Source of the DNA: Comamonas sp009360615
GTDB lineage: Bacteria > Pseudomonadota > Gammaproteobacteria > Burkholderiales > Burkholderiaceae_C
Reading direction: 5' to 3' (one strand)
DNA length: 64,000 bases
NCBI RefSeq assembly: GCF_035784015.1
Contig: NZ_JALKOW010000002.1
Below the pieces are notes generated by a model. That model was given only the letters and a program-made list of their open reading frames with translations, made no database searches and was not told the origin of the DNA. How positions within the stretch are numbered: the first letter of the stretch is position 1; every line of letters begins with the position of its first letter. Position numbers and translations under genes: made by a program. This document shows positions 40,763-50,046 of this stretch, in pieces.

Positions 40763-41608
40763 TCAGAAGCAGTTGAGCGTTCGAGTGCCGCCCTGGATCA
40801 CTTCGACACAGGTGGCTGTCGAAGCCTGGGGTATGGGCCTGGCTCGCTGCATCACGGGTTTGGCAGGCGCTGCGACCTTGACGGGGGCAGGCACCGGGTC
40901 CGGGGTTCCAAACAGCTGGTGCTTGGTGATCCCGACGGTGCTGGTCGGGTCCTTGTCGATCTGATTGCGCAGCACCAGGGAAAGATTGCCCACGCTGCGC
41001 GCCAGATCGAGCTTCTCGGCATCCTCTGGGCTCAGCTCCAGCGTGACGGCGCTCACCACCTTGGGTTTGGTTTCGTCGCGGTCGGCTTCCTGGGCCACGG
41101 CCAGGACCAGCACGTTCTCGAGCACCGTCTTGCTGATCTGGCGCGAGTCCTCCATCTTGCCGGCCTGCTCCTGCTGGGCATTGACCACCACATCCACGTA
41201 GTTGCCGGGAAGGGCGAAGCCAGCAACACCGACCACATCGTTGACGCGTACCGTCATGGCCCGCTTGCCCGGAGCGATGACGGCTGCCAGTCCGCCCTTG
41301 GTACCGACCGGAGCGAGCTTGCCCTCAAGCACGGCCTCGCCGCGCAGCACGCCGACCTTGACCACGCGATCCTGCAGCTGCTGCATGTCATGGAAAGCGC
41401 CATCGGGAACGGAGCCCCGTGGCCAGTCCACCGTGTTCAGCATGTTCGGCATGATCTTGCCGCCCAGCGGGATATCGGTGGCTGCGACGACGACCTTGTC
41501 GGCGTCCAGACTGCCGCGCTGGGCGACCCAGCTGGCCGCGTAGACCGCAGCCGCCAGACTGGCCAGTGCGGCAAGGACAAACAGACCCAGAGCTTTGAGG
41601 TTTTTCAT
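40763..41608 (-). CDS. rcpC: Tad pilus assembly protein RcpC (CpaB)
   Basis: The 281-residue protein has one N-terminal helix (ALGLFVLAALASLAAAVYAA) and a SAF domain (VVVAATDIPLGGKIMPNML, then VGVLRGEAVLEGKLAP), followed by MTVRVNDVVGVAGFALPGNYVDVVV as in CpaB. It connects the secretin to periplasmic components. Its stop lies 21 bp before rcpA. Its C-terminus is Pro/Ala/Val-rich with two cysteines. Confidence 0.92.
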   Translation of the reverse strand: MKNLKALGLFVLAALASLAAAVYAASWVAQRGSLDADKVVVAATDIPLGGKIMPNMLNTVDWPRGSVPDGAFHDMQQLQDRVVKVGVLRGEAVLEGKLAPVGTKGGLAAVIAPGKRAMTVRVNDVVGVAGFALPGNYVDVVVNAQQEQAGKMEDSRQISKTVLENVLVLAVAQEADRDETKPKVVSAVTLELSPEDAEKLDLARSVGNLSLVLRNQIDKDPTSTVGITKHQLFGTPDPVPAPVKVAAPAKPVMQRARPIPQASTATCVEVIQGGTRTLNCF

Positions 41609-41640
41609 GGGAGGCTCCCGCTATGCCGTTGTGTAAGTGG

Positions 41641-42231
41641 CTAGACCCAGGTGAACTGGCGAGCGACCAGGAACGCCAGGGTTCCCAGGGCGATGCTGAC
41701 GCCGTAAGGCAGCTTGCCTACCGAGTGCGCCGAGCTGGAGCGTGCATCGGGACGTATCCCGGCCGCTACGTTGATATAGAGCAGTTGCACGGCCTCGGCA
41801 GAGTTGCGCAGCAGCTTGCCGGCCAGGCGGTGCCGGAGCGCATAGACCATGGCCGCCAGACCCCCGGTGATGAAGACAAAGATCACGGCCTGCCATGCGG
41901 CTTCGGGTCCGATGAAGCTGCCCACCATGGCCATCAGCTTGACGTCACCGGCTCCCATGGCATGCAGCAGATAGAGCGGCAGCATCAGCGCCAGACCCAG
42001 CGCCATGCCACCCAGCGCCCAGAGAAAGCCACCATGGTGGGGGTGGGGGGCCAGCAGACCGTAGAGCAGAGCCAGGGCGATGCCCCCGAAAGTCAGGCGA
42101 TTGGGGATGCGCCTTGTGCGCAGGTCGCTGAGACTGGCGGCCGCCAGAAGCAGCAGCAACAGGAGTGAGCGCGGCTCGGTGAACAGGCCGGCCACCAGCT
42201 CGGATGCTGCGCTGAGTTCGGAAGCTGTCAT
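41641..42231 (-). CDS. tadV: Prepilin peptidase TadV (CpaA)
   Basis: The 196-residue membrane protease keeps both catalytic aspartates: SDLRTRRIPN near residue 35 and GAGDVKLMAMVG near residue 93. It has about five to six membrane helices and lacks the methylase domain of PilD, as CpaA-type enzymes do. It removes the leader peptides from the Flp and TadE prepilins. It is the first gene of the cluster, downstream of an A/T-rich promoter region. Confidence 0.93.
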   Translation of the reverse strand: MTASELSAASELVAGLFTEPRSLLLLLLLAAASLSDLRTRRIPNRLTFGGIALALLYGLLAPHPHHGGFLWALGGMALGLALMLPLYLLHAMGAGDVKLMAMVGSFIGPEAAWQAVIFVFITGGLAAMVYALRHRLAGKLLRNSAEAVQLLYINVAAGIRPDARSSSAHSVGKLPYGVSIALGTLAFLVARQFTWV

Positions 42232-42391
42232 GGTGAATCTCCAGTTCTGTGTCCGCCAGTCCTGTCGCAGCCCCGGATGTCGCGCTGTCTGTTGCTTTCA
42301 GCGCTTCTGGCGGGGCCCGGCCTGACTCTGCCGATCTGTGACCAAATACAATTTTTCTATCGAATTCATTCTTTTGTTTAATTTTGTGGAA

Positions 42392-42420
42392 ATGCTATTC
42401 CTATAGAAATCGTTTATCAA
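42392..42420 (-). promoter_or_regulatory. Candidate sigma70 promoter of the Tad cluster
   Basis: On the minus strand TTGATA (42420-42415), 17 bases, TAGCAT (42397-42392) lies within the only A/T-rich block (about 42340-42480) of an otherwise GC-rich gap, about 160 bp before tadV. The -10 hexamer is a modest match (4 of 6). Confidence 0.35.
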
Positions 42421-43082
42421 TATCTGTGTTCGTAAGAATTTGCCTAATGTGCATGAGATGAAAATGTGACGCGTTTGTAGGTTGCGTAAGCAGTGGTCTC
42501 GGCGCTTTCGGACGCGGTCCGGACCGTGTTGGGACGGGCGGATCGTGCGGCTCGCGCCGTGAGTCTGTTCGCGGCGCGAGCCAGGTGGGTGTCAGCGCCG
42601 AAGACGCCGGTGAGGGAGGCGGGGGCGCAGTGCTGCAGGAGGCTGCCTGCGTCGGACCGGCAAGCGCAGACATGCGCTGTGGGCGTTACCCAGGATCTGG
42701 GCACCCTGGTGCCGGCGACAGCCCGGCAGCGAAGCACCGGGGTGTCGACGTCAAGGCCCCGGCCGAGGCAGGGCTGGGACGGAGTAGCCGCTTTGAGGGA
42801 GGAGGGCGGTGTAATCCACGGCGAGACTTGGCCAGGCGCGATGCCGTCATGTCCGCCTGGCCTGTTGGCGGCGCCCTGCGCGACGGTCTGCTGCCCGCAG
42901 GGATGCGGTCCACAGGTCGCACCCGCAAAGCGCCTTTTCAGGGAATGTGGCGCTATCTCAAAAGTAGCTTCTGACGCTTTTCTTGAAGGACTTCACTGTT
43001 GAAAAGGCCGTCTTGCCCAACCGCAAGCCGATAGATGCTCTCCCCTTGATAGCGCCTGAGAATGGATCCCAGCGGCGCATTG
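42421..43082. other. Long region without a supported gene
   Basis: Between the Tad promoter region and the MFS gene there are about 660 bases. Several overlapping open frames exist on both strands (for example plus 42493-43002), but their translations are Arg/Ala/Cys-rich and mutually overlapping, without recognisable domains, so none is called. The right end (42955-43000) contains AGTAGCTTCTGACGC and TTCTTGAAGGA, weakly like a Comamonadaceae intergenic repeat. Confidence 0.5.
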
Positions 43083-44276
43083 TCAGGACGTTTGCCCGCG
43101 CTGGCGGTGCAGGCCGAGCAGCACCAGCACGATGGCTACCAGGGGCAGCATGCCGATGTTGATGCCGTTCCAGCCCGCACTGTGCAGCAGCTGACCCGAG
43201 CCGAACGAGGCGACGGCCACCGTGCCGAAGACCAGGAAGTCGTTGAGTGCCTGGACCTTGGCGCGCTCCGAAGGACGGTAGCACTCGGTCAGCAGGGCCG
43301 TGGCACCGATGAAGCCGAAGTTCCAGCCCACGCCCAGCAGAATCAGCGAACCCCAGAAGTGGAAGATGTCCAGGCCCATGAGTGCCAGAACGCCAGCCGC
43401 GCCTATCATCAGCAGACCCAGCGCTGTCACGGGTTGCTTGCCATGACGCGCAATCAGCTTGCCGGTGAAAAAGCTGGGCACGAACATGGCCAGCACATGC
43501 CACTGGATGCCCATGGCGGCCTCGCCCACGCTGTGGCCGCAGCCCACCATGGCCATGGGCGCTGCGGTCATCAGGAAGGCCATCAGCCCGTAGCTGACCA
43601 CACCAGCAGCGCAGGCCACGACGAACCGGGGCGTGCGGGCAATCTCTGCCAGCGGCCTAGCGTCTCCGGCCACGGCCTGCTTGCCCTGAGGCGGCGGCAG
43701 TCGCAGGCCCATGAGCAGCGGCAGTGCCAGCAGGGCCAGCCCTGCCTGACTGTAGAAGCTGCCGGCAAACGGGGTGGCAGGCAAGGCATCGCGCGTCCAG
43801 ATCACCACCTGCGGGCCGATGATGGCCGCGATCAGCCCGCCGACCATGACGCGCGAAATGGCCTTGGCCTGCTGCGCGGGATCGCTCACCAGATTGGTGG
43901 CAGCGAAGCGGTAGCTCTGGACGCAGGCGGCATAGAAACCGGCCAGCGCCGTGCCGATGCAGAAGGTGACGAAGTCGCTGTGCGCAATGCCCTGTGCGGC
44001 GACCACACCCGAGATCACGCCCAGAATGGCGCCCAGCACATAGGCCGTGCGCCGTCCCATGCGGTTCATGATCCAGGCGGCTGGCAGGGTGGACAGCGCC
44101 AGCCCGAGCTGGTAGATGCTGACCGGCAGGGTGGACGCTGCGGGGTTGGACGACAGTTGCTGCCCGACCAGGCCGCCCAGCGAGATGATGATGGGCGGAG
44201 AGGCTCCCCCCAGGGATTGGGCTGCGACCAGCAGACCCATGTTGCGGCTTGGTTGTGTGTTGTTGTCTGATTGCAT
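43083..44276 (-). CDS. Major facilitator superfamily transporter
   Basis: The 397-residue protein has twelve probable membrane helices. The MFS motif between helices 2 and 3 reads MNRMGRRTAYVLGA, and a second half of the same fold begins after the central loop near residue 200 (MGLRLPPPQGKQAVAGDARP). Several helices resemble the YcaD/Bcr-like group of drug or metabolite exporters, but the substrate cannot be predicted. ATG 44276 was preferred; an upstream ATG at 44333 adds 19 polar residues. It is divergent from an exported protein gene. Confidence 0.85.
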   Translation of the reverse strand: MQSDNNTQPSRNMGLLVAAQSLGGASPPIIISLGGLVGQQLSSNPAASTLPVSIYQLGLALSTLPAAWIMNRMGRRTAYVLGAILGVISGVVAAQGIAHSDFVTFCIGTALAGFYAACVQSYRFAATNLVSDPAQQAKAISRVMVGGLIAAIIGPQVVIWTRDALPATPFAGSFYSQAGLALLALPLLMGLRLPPPQGKQAVAGDARPLAEIARTPRFVVACAAGVVSYGLMAFLMTAAPMAMVGCGHSVGEAAMGIQWHVLAMFVPSFFTGKLIARHGKQPVTALGLLMIGAAGVLALMGLDIFHFWGSLILLGVGWNFGFIGATALLTECYRPSERAKVQALNDFLVFGTVAVASFGSGQLLHSAGWNGINIGMLPLVAIVLVLLGLHRQRGQTS

Positions 44277-44409
44277 AAATCGCTTTGGCTGTCCATGCTT
44301 GTGCGCAGAGTTGTCACATCTTGCAGCATTCATATTGGCAGCACATTAAAAGGTTTGCCGCGGGCATGATGCAGATGCGAGCCTGGGGATCGAAGTGAAT
44401 GGAAGTGAT

Positions 44410-45690
44410 ATGACGCTGAAATGTCTGACCGGCTGGGTTGCGGGCCTCAATATCGCCCTGGCGCTCATGAGCTGGGCGTCGATGGCGAGCGCGGAGACGG
44501 CAGACACTTCGCACGAAGCGGTGGTCTGGTCGGCGAGCTATCGCGGCGAGATCGCCGGCAGGGCCGTCAAGCTGGAGCTGTGGCGCCTGGACGGTGCCGT
44601 TGGCGGTAGCTACTGCTACGAGCCCTGTCATCGGCCCGGTGCCACGCTTGACCTGGAAGGCTCGGCCAGCGGACAGCTGACGGAAACGCCCATGTCGGGA
44701 GCCGGTGATCCCAGGCCTTCGGGCCGCTGGGCGCTGGCGGCTTTGCCGGACATGGCGCCACCGCGTCTGCAGGGCCAGTGGCAGTCCATGGATGGCAAAA
44801 GGCGCTGGCCCGTACAACTGCTGCGCCAGCCGCCGGCTTTCTCCCATCGGCTGCATTACGAGCTGCGCCTGCTGATGAATCAGAAGCTGCGCTCCCTGGC
44901 CGACTGCGGCGAACATACGGACCTCCAGGTTTCCGCCATCCAGGTCTACGAGCAGGGACGCCTGAAGCAAAGCCTGCCGACCGACGCCGTGGGCAGTTGC
45001 TGGCGGGTGCAGCCGCGCTGGGTGGATGCGAATTTTGACGGCTGGCCGGATCTGACCCAGGCGCTGGATCTGCCTGCGGGGCCGAATATTGCACACCGCA
45101 CCTGGATTTACGACCCGGGAACCCAGAAGCTGGTGCTGGGGCCGCAGTCGCTGCAGGACATCAGCTCGCCCGCCTTCGATGGCAAGGCCAGGCGCATCTA
45201 CAGCGAATGGCGCGCCAGCTGCTGCAGCCATGGCCTGGACATCTATGCCTGGAAGCCTGCGGGGCCGGAGCGGGTCGAGCGGGCTGAAAGCCATATGCTG
45301 CCGGTGCGCAAGGGCGGCAAGCTCATGGCCTGCTATCAGGTGCCGGCCTATGCACAAGGCCATGTGCGCTGGCCTGGCGGCCTGTACGAGCGCGGCGGCG
45401 AGCTGAGCCTGGCGCAGGAGCCCTCTGCCGACTGGTGTGATGCCGATCCTGCCGCCACCATGGGCCAGAACCAGGTTCAGGTGCTGGCCGTGCCCAGGCC
45501 CGGACAGCCACCCCGGGTCCTCAAGGTCTATGGCGCAAGCTACCGCAAGGTCGATACGCCCCAGGGTGCCCGTTACTGCCCCGATATCGCGGTCTTCGAT
45601 GCCGATGCCCGCAAGGTGGTGCGCGTGCTGATGAGCGAGAACGCCGAGCGGGACTGCGAAACGGACAAGCCCGCCGGGACTGCACCCTGA
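44410..45690 (+). CDS. Exported protein of unknown function, XAC2610-like
   Basis: The 426-residue protein has a signal peptide (cleavage near ASA-ETA). The middle part contains VDANFDGWPDL, like the FG-GAP/XAC2610-type Asp-rich motif DxNFDGxPDL, and several cysteines (YCYEPCH, ADCGE, ASCCSHG, YCPDI) suggest disulfides. It is probably periplasmic or surface-exposed. ATG 44410 has GGAAG in front; a GTG at 44395 is possible. I do not know its function. It stands between the MFS gene and a Fur-boxed receptor and ends 30 bp before that promoter region. Confidence 0.6.
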   Translation: MTLKCLTGWVAGLNIALALMSWASMASAETADTSHEAVVWSASYRGEIAGRAVKLELWRLDGAVGGSYCYEPCHRPGATLDLEGSASGQLTETPMSGAGDPRPSGRWALAALPDMAPPRLQGQWQSMDGKRRWPVQLLRQPPAFSHRLHYELRLLMNQKLRSLADCGEHTDLQVSAIQVYEQGRLKQSLPTDAVGSCWRVQPRWVDANFDGWPDLTQALDLPAGPNIAHRTWIYDPGTQKLVLGPQSLQDISSPAFDGKARRIYSEWRASCCSHGLDIYAWKPAGPERVERAESHMLPVRKGGKLMACYQVPAYAQGHVRWPGGLYERGGELSLAQEPSADWCDADPAATMGQNQVQVLAVPRPGQPPRVLKVYGASYRKVDTPQGARYCPDIAVFDADARKVVRVLMSENAERDCETDKPAGTAP

Positions 45691-45763
45691 CAGCCTCCCA
45701 TCGCTTTGCAAAAAAGTAGTTGCCACTATCTTTTTGACAAAGTCCCGTTGCGGTACAATTTCA

Positions 45764-45786
45764 ATTATTGAGACTCATTCTCATAA
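45764..45786. promoter_or_regulatory. Fur box and promoter of the second iron-uptake unit
   Basis: TGAGA (45769), CTCAT, TCTCA (45779-45783) within ATTATTGAGACTCATTCTCA forms a Fur-type palindrome. Upstream, TTGACA (45734) and TACAAT (45754) resemble promoter hexamers but with only 14 bases between them, so the true -35 may differ. The box overlaps the expected transcription start, the normal place for repression. Confidence 0.8.
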
Positions 45787-45843
45787 AGCCTTAGCCACGC
45801 ACTTCGTTCTAGCCATAGGAGATCGATTCACAACGAGGTCTAC

Positions 45844-48075
45844 ATGGCAACCCCAGTTCGTGGCGGCGCAGGCATTGCACCGTCGGCTTCCGCACTCGCA
45901 TCCCGGCGGTTCAGACCGATTGCGCAGGGGCGGTCTTTTGCCGCAGGCTCGGGCCCGCGCGCTGTCGTGGGTCTGGCGGCACTGCTGGCCATGAGTGCCA
46001 CAGCTCATGCCCAGACCCAGCCTCCTGCATCGCAGCCTCAGGAACAGCGCCTTGGCGAAGTCACGGTTTCCGACAAACAGGACGGCGGCGGTCTGCCGGC
46101 GCTTGCCCCCGGTGCTCAGGTCGCCAAGGGCGCGAGCCTGGGTGTGCTCGGCAATGTGGATGTGATGGATGCCGCCTTCAACATCACCGCCTACTCCGAA
46201 GAGCTGATTCGCGACCAGAATGCGGCCACGGTGGCTGCCGTGCTCGAAAACGACGCGTCGGTGCGCTTCTCCACCAATACCGGCCATGTCAACGAGAACT
46301 ATCTGATTCGAGGCTTTGACGTCAATGCCAGCGAAGTGGCGCTCAACGGCCTGTACGGGCTGGCGCCCGACAGCCATGTGCCGACCGAGATGATCGAGCG
46401 CGTGGAACTGCTCAAGGGCCCGGGTGCGTTGCTCGGCGGCATGGCTCCCAACGGAGCGGTCGGCGGTGTGGTGAATGTCGTCAGCAAGAAGCCGCTGGCC
46501 GAGGCCCTGACACGGCTGACCACTACCTACACCTCGGGCTCGCAGTTGCAGGAGCATGTGGATGTATCGCGGCGCTTCGGCCCCGGGCGCCGCCTGGGCA
46601 TACGTTTCAATGGCGCGCTGTCCAGCGGGGAAACCGAGGTCGACGACCAGAAGCGCCGCCGCCGCCTGGGTGCCGTGGCGCTGGACTATCAGGGTGATCG
46701 CTTCACGCTGGGGCTGGATGCCTATCACTACAAGGTGAACCTGGACAACGGCAGTCCGGTGATGGTGAGCTTTGGCAAGATGAAGAATCTGATTGCGGCG
46801 CCGGATGCCAGCAACAATCTGTTCCGCGGCGTCAATACCGAGGTGGAGAACAAGTCGGTGGCGCTGCGCGGCAGCTTCGAGCTGAGCGACAGCTGGCAGC
46901 TCTACGGCATTCTGGGCAAGGCCTGGCATGACTATGCTGGCCAGCCCACGGGCACGCGTGTGGTGCTCAATGCCGTGGGCGACGGCTCCGCCGCGGGCCA
47001 GACCTACAACCTGCAGGGCTATACCCACAGCACGGCGCTGGACGCGGGTTTGCGCGGGCGCTTCAAGACCGGCGATGTGGGTCATCAGCTGGTGTTCTCG
47101 TTCAACGAGCTGCAGCAGCAAAGCGGGCGCGCGCTGCCCATTGTGGTCAGCAGCAGCTACACCACCAATATCTACGACCCGGTGCTGCCGGTTCTGGCCG
47201 GGCCGCGCAATGCCGTGCGCCAGGAAAACGACAATGTGATCCGCAGTTTCGCCGTGGCCGATACCCTGAGCCTGCTGCAGGACAGGCTGCAGCTGACGCT
47301 GGGCGCACGTCACCAGCGCGTGCATCAGAAGATGAAGGGCTACGACGAGAGCGCCGTCACTCCCATGCTGGGCCTGGTGGCCAAGCCCTGGGGCGAGGAT
47401 CTGTCCTTCTACGCCAACTACATCGAAGGACTGAGTCCGGGCCTCGAGGTCGGCTCCACCTACGCCAATGCCGGCGAGACATTCGCGCCCTACAAATCCA
47501 GACAGATGGAGGCGGGCGTGAAGTGGCGCCGCGCAGGCTGGACGAATACGCTGTCCCTGTTCCAGATCGAGAAGCCTTCGACCACCATCGATACGGCGGC
47601 CAATACCCTCAAGCTCAATGGCGAGCAGCGCAACCGCGGTGTGGAGTGGGATACCTTTGGTGCCGTGAACTCCCGCCTGCGCGTACTGGGCGGCATCACG
47701 TACCTGCAGCCCAAGCTGACCAGCACCCAGGTCGGCGCCAACGACGGCCATGACGCGTTCGGAGCAGCACGCTGGGCGGCCAATCTGGCGGCAGACTGGG
47801 ATGTGCCGGGTGTGGCCGGTCTGGCGCTGAACGCACGCCTGGTGCATACGGGCAAGCAGTGGGTCAACTCGGCCAATACCTTGCGCGCACCGAGCTGGAC
47901 GCGCTTTGATGTCGGCGCGCGCTACGCCACGCGCATTGCCGACAAGAAAGTGGTCTTGCGCGGCACGGTGGACAACGTCTTCGGCCGCAATTACTGGGCG
48001 GGAGCCTTCGCCGACAACTTCCTGACCGTGGGCGCGCCGCGCACCGTGCGCATCAGCGCTGCCGTGGACTTCTGA
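45844..48075 (+). CDS. TonB-dependent siderophore receptor (catecholate type suspected)
   Basis: The 743-residue precursor has an extended signal (hydrophobic part near residues 40-55, cleavage after AHA), a TonB box (LGEVTVSDKQ), a plug with RGFDVNASEVALNGLYGL and ERVELLKGPGALLGG, and a barrel ending RTVRISAAVDF with terminal phenylalanine. It has no STN domain. It imports a ferric siderophore; a catecholate such as enterobactin is suggested by the downstream esterase gene 16 bp away. It has its own Fur box. Confidence 0.92.
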   Translation: MATPVRGGAGIAPSASALASRRFRPIAQGRSFAAGSGPRAVVGLAALLAMSATAHAQTQPPASQPQEQRLGEVTVSDKQDGGGLPALAPGAQVAKGASLGVLGNVDVMDAAFNITAYSEELIRDQNAATVAAVLENDASVRFSTNTGHVNENYLIRGFDVNASEVALNGLYGLAPDSHVPTEMIERVELLKGPGALLGGMAPNGAVGGVVNVVSKKPLAEALTRLTTTYTSGSQLQEHVDVSRRFGPGRRLGIRFNGALSSGETEVDDQKRRRRLGAVALDYQGDRFTLGLDAYHYKVNLDNGSPVMVSFGKMKNLIAAPDASNNLFRGVNTEVENKSVALRGSFELSDSWQLYGILGKAWHDYAGQPTGTRVVLNAVGDGSAAGQTYNLQGYTHSTALDAGLRGRFKTGDVGHQLVFSFNELQQQSGRALPIVVSSSYTTNIYDPVLPVLAGPRNAVRQENDNVIRSFAVADTLSLLQDRLQLTLGARHQRVHQKMKGYDESAVTPMLGLVAKPWGEDLSFYANYIEGLSPGLEVGSTYANAGETFAPYKSRQMEAGVKWRRAGWTNTLSLFQIEKPSTTIDTAANTLKLNGEQRNRGVEWDTFGAVNSRLRVLGGITYLQPKLTSTQVGANDGHDAFGAARWAANLAADWDVPGVAGLALNARLVHTGKQWVNSANTLRAPSWTRFDVGARYATRIADKKVVLRGTVDNVFGRNYWAGAFADNFLTVGAPRTVRISAAVDF

Positions 48076-48091
48076 GGCGGAGTAAACATCA

Positions 48092-49945
48092 ATGCATGAA
48101 GATCATCAAGATTTGTTTTCGCCGGTGACGCGCCACAGGCCATCGGGCAGGAGACTGCGTTCCGTGCTTGTTCCTGGCCTGCTGGCTGCGGCCAGCGTCG
48201 GCGTCGCCAGCATGGCCGGTGCGGCCAGACCTTTGCCCGCCGACACCACTCAGAGCGTGGCCAAGGCGGCATCGTCGCTGGCGGTGCGCGAGCCGCTCTC
48301 AGGTCGGCTGTCACCGGGACAGGTGCTGAGCCTGCAGCTGGAGGCACCGGCCGGTGCCGTGGTGCGCGGCAATCTGCAGGCGCTGGGCGTGGTGCTCGAT
48401 GTGCAGACACCTGACGGGCGCCATCTGCGGCGGCTGAGCCAGGGCGAAGGCGTCGATCACGCATTCACCTGGCTAAGCCGTGGCAAGGCGAAGGAGCATC
48501 TGGTGCTGCGTGCAGAGAACGTCCCGCCTTATGCATCGACAGCAAACAGCATGCCGGTGGCGCAGGGCGGGCACAGCGATGCACTGACCCATGCCGCGCC
48601 CAGTCCTGGCGCCTACGAGCTGACGATCACCCAGGTGCTGGCGCCGTTGGCGGCTGGCCATGGGCCTGCGGCAGAGATCGAACCCGAGCCGCTGCGCAGC
48701 CCCAGGCTCAAGGCCTTGCAGGCAAGGCTCGCGCAGGGCGGAGACAGCCGCAGCTTCTGGCAGGAGATGGAACGCGAGGGTACGCCGCTGATCGAGCCCT
48801 GGGATGCGGAGCACGAGCTGGTGAGCTTTGTCTGGCGCGGCGCAGGGCAGTCCGTGCGGCTGTTCGGCAGTCCCTCGGGCAATCATGAGCCGCTGCAGCG
48901 CCTCGGAAGCAGCGATGTCTGGTGGGCCAGTTTCGTCATGCCCAGGGATGCACGCCTCAGCTATGGCTTTGCGCCCGATGTGCCTGTGGTCTCGGCCGAT
49001 GCCATGGTTCAGCGCCGCGCCATTCTGTCCACCTTGCAGCGCGATCCTCTCAATCGCCGGAGCTGGGGGCGGTCTGCGGATCTGCAGGCGGTGCAGGATC
49101 GCTTTGACGGTCGCTCCGTGCTGACACTGTCCAAGGCGCCGCCCCAACCCTGGAGCGAGCCTCGCGCCGGCGTGGCTGCGGGCCAGTTGCAGCGTCACTG
49201 GTTGCCCAGCCAGGCGCTGGGCAACGGGCGCGATATCTGGATCTACAAGCCCCTGGGCTGGCAGCAGGCCGACGCGGCCCGGCGCTCCCTGCTGGTGCTG
49301 TTCGACGCCCAGGCCTACCTGCGCCAGGTTCCCACGTCCGCCATCGTCGACAACCTGATGGCCGATGGGCTGCTGCCTGCAACCGCCGTTGTGCTGGTGG
49401 CCAATGGGGCAGGCGACGCGCGCAGCCGCGAGTTGCCGCCCAATCCGGTATTTGCCGACTTCATGGGCCTGCAGCTCATGCCCTGGCTCAAGGCGCAGGG
49501 CATAGCGGCAGGGTCCGAGCGCGCGGTGATTGCAGGATCGAGCTATGGCGGCCTGGCCTCAAGCTATGTGGCGCTGCGCCATCCGCAGTGGTTTGGCAAC
49601 GTGCTCAGCCTTTCGGGCTCCTACTGGTGGGCTCCCAAGGGCGAGCCGCCCAACTGGATGGCCCGCCAGTATCAGCAATCGCCGCAGCTGCCGATACGCT
49701 TTTATCTGGATGCCGGCATCTACGAGGGGGCCCGTGGCGGGCAGGCAGGCATACGCGAGACCAGCCAGGAGCTGGGCGATGTGCTGCGTGCCAAGGGCAA
49801 CAAGGTCGCGCAGCGCGTGCACAGCACCGGCCATGACTATGTGCACTGGCAGGGTTCGCTGGCCTGCGGGCTGCTGGCGCTGATAGGGCACGAGCCACCG
49901 ACCGAGAGGCTCAGTGAGCAGGTCGCACAGGCTTGCGGGCTCTGA
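48092..49945 (+). CDS. Exported enterobactin-esterase-like hydrolase with extra N-terminal domain
   Basis: The 617-residue protein has a hydrophobic N-terminal segment (LVPGLLAAASVGVASMAGA) that looks like a signal peptide, a beta-sandwich-like domain at about residues 60-190 reminiscent of PPC domains, a Fes N-domain (FVWRGAGQSVRLFGSPSG; WWASFVMPRDARLSYGF) and an esterase domain (LPSQALGNGRDIWIYKPLGW). The nucleophile is in GSSYGGLAS near residue 483 and the histidine in GHDYVHW near 580. Fes hydrolyses ferric enterobactin in the cytoplasm; here the signal suggests action in the periplasm, as for PfeE or IroE. It follows the receptor gene in the same Fur-controlled unit. Confidence 0.85.
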   Translation: MHEDHQDLFSPVTRHRPSGRRLRSVLVPGLLAAASVGVASMAGAARPLPADTTQSVAKAASSLAVREPLSGRLSPGQVLSLQLEAPAGAVVRGNLQALGVVLDVQTPDGRHLRRLSQGEGVDHAFTWLSRGKAKEHLVLRAENVPPYASTANSMPVAQGGHSDALTHAAPSPGAYELTITQVLAPLAAGHGPAAEIEPEPLRSPRLKALQARLAQGGDSRSFWQEMEREGTPLIEPWDAEHELVSFVWRGAGQSVRLFGSPSGNHEPLQRLGSSDVWWASFVMPRDARLSYGFAPDVPVVSADAMVQRRAILSTLQRDPLNRRSWGRSADLQAVQDRFDGRSVLTLSKAPPQPWSEPRAGVAAGQLQRHWLPSQALGNGRDIWIYKPLGWQQADAARRSLLVLFDAQAYLRQVPTSAIVDNLMADGLLPATAVVLVANGAGDARSRELPPNPVFADFMGLQLMPWLKAQGIAAGSERAVIAGSSYGGLASSYVALRHPQWFGNVLSLSGSYWWAPKGEPPNWMARQYQQSPQLPIRFYLDAGIYEGARGGQAGIRETSQELGDVLRAKGNKVAQRVHSTGHDYVHWQGSLACGLLALIGHEPPTERLSEQVAQACGL

Positions 49946-49959
49946 GTCCGGCAGGTAGG

Positions 49960-49986
49960 AAAAAGGGGCTTGAAGCCCCTTTTTTT
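49960..49986. terminator. Bidirectional rho-independent terminator
   Basis: GGGGCT (49965-49970), TGA, AGCCCC (49974-49979) is followed by seven T residues and preceded by five A residues. It ends the siderophore unit and can also stop the convergent zinc-ribbon operon. Confidence 0.9.
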
Positions 49987-50046
49987 GCTTTGCGCCTGCG
50001 GCGCTTGTCGGTGAAGCGCTGCAGGTTTTCGATTGAAGCCCTTACC

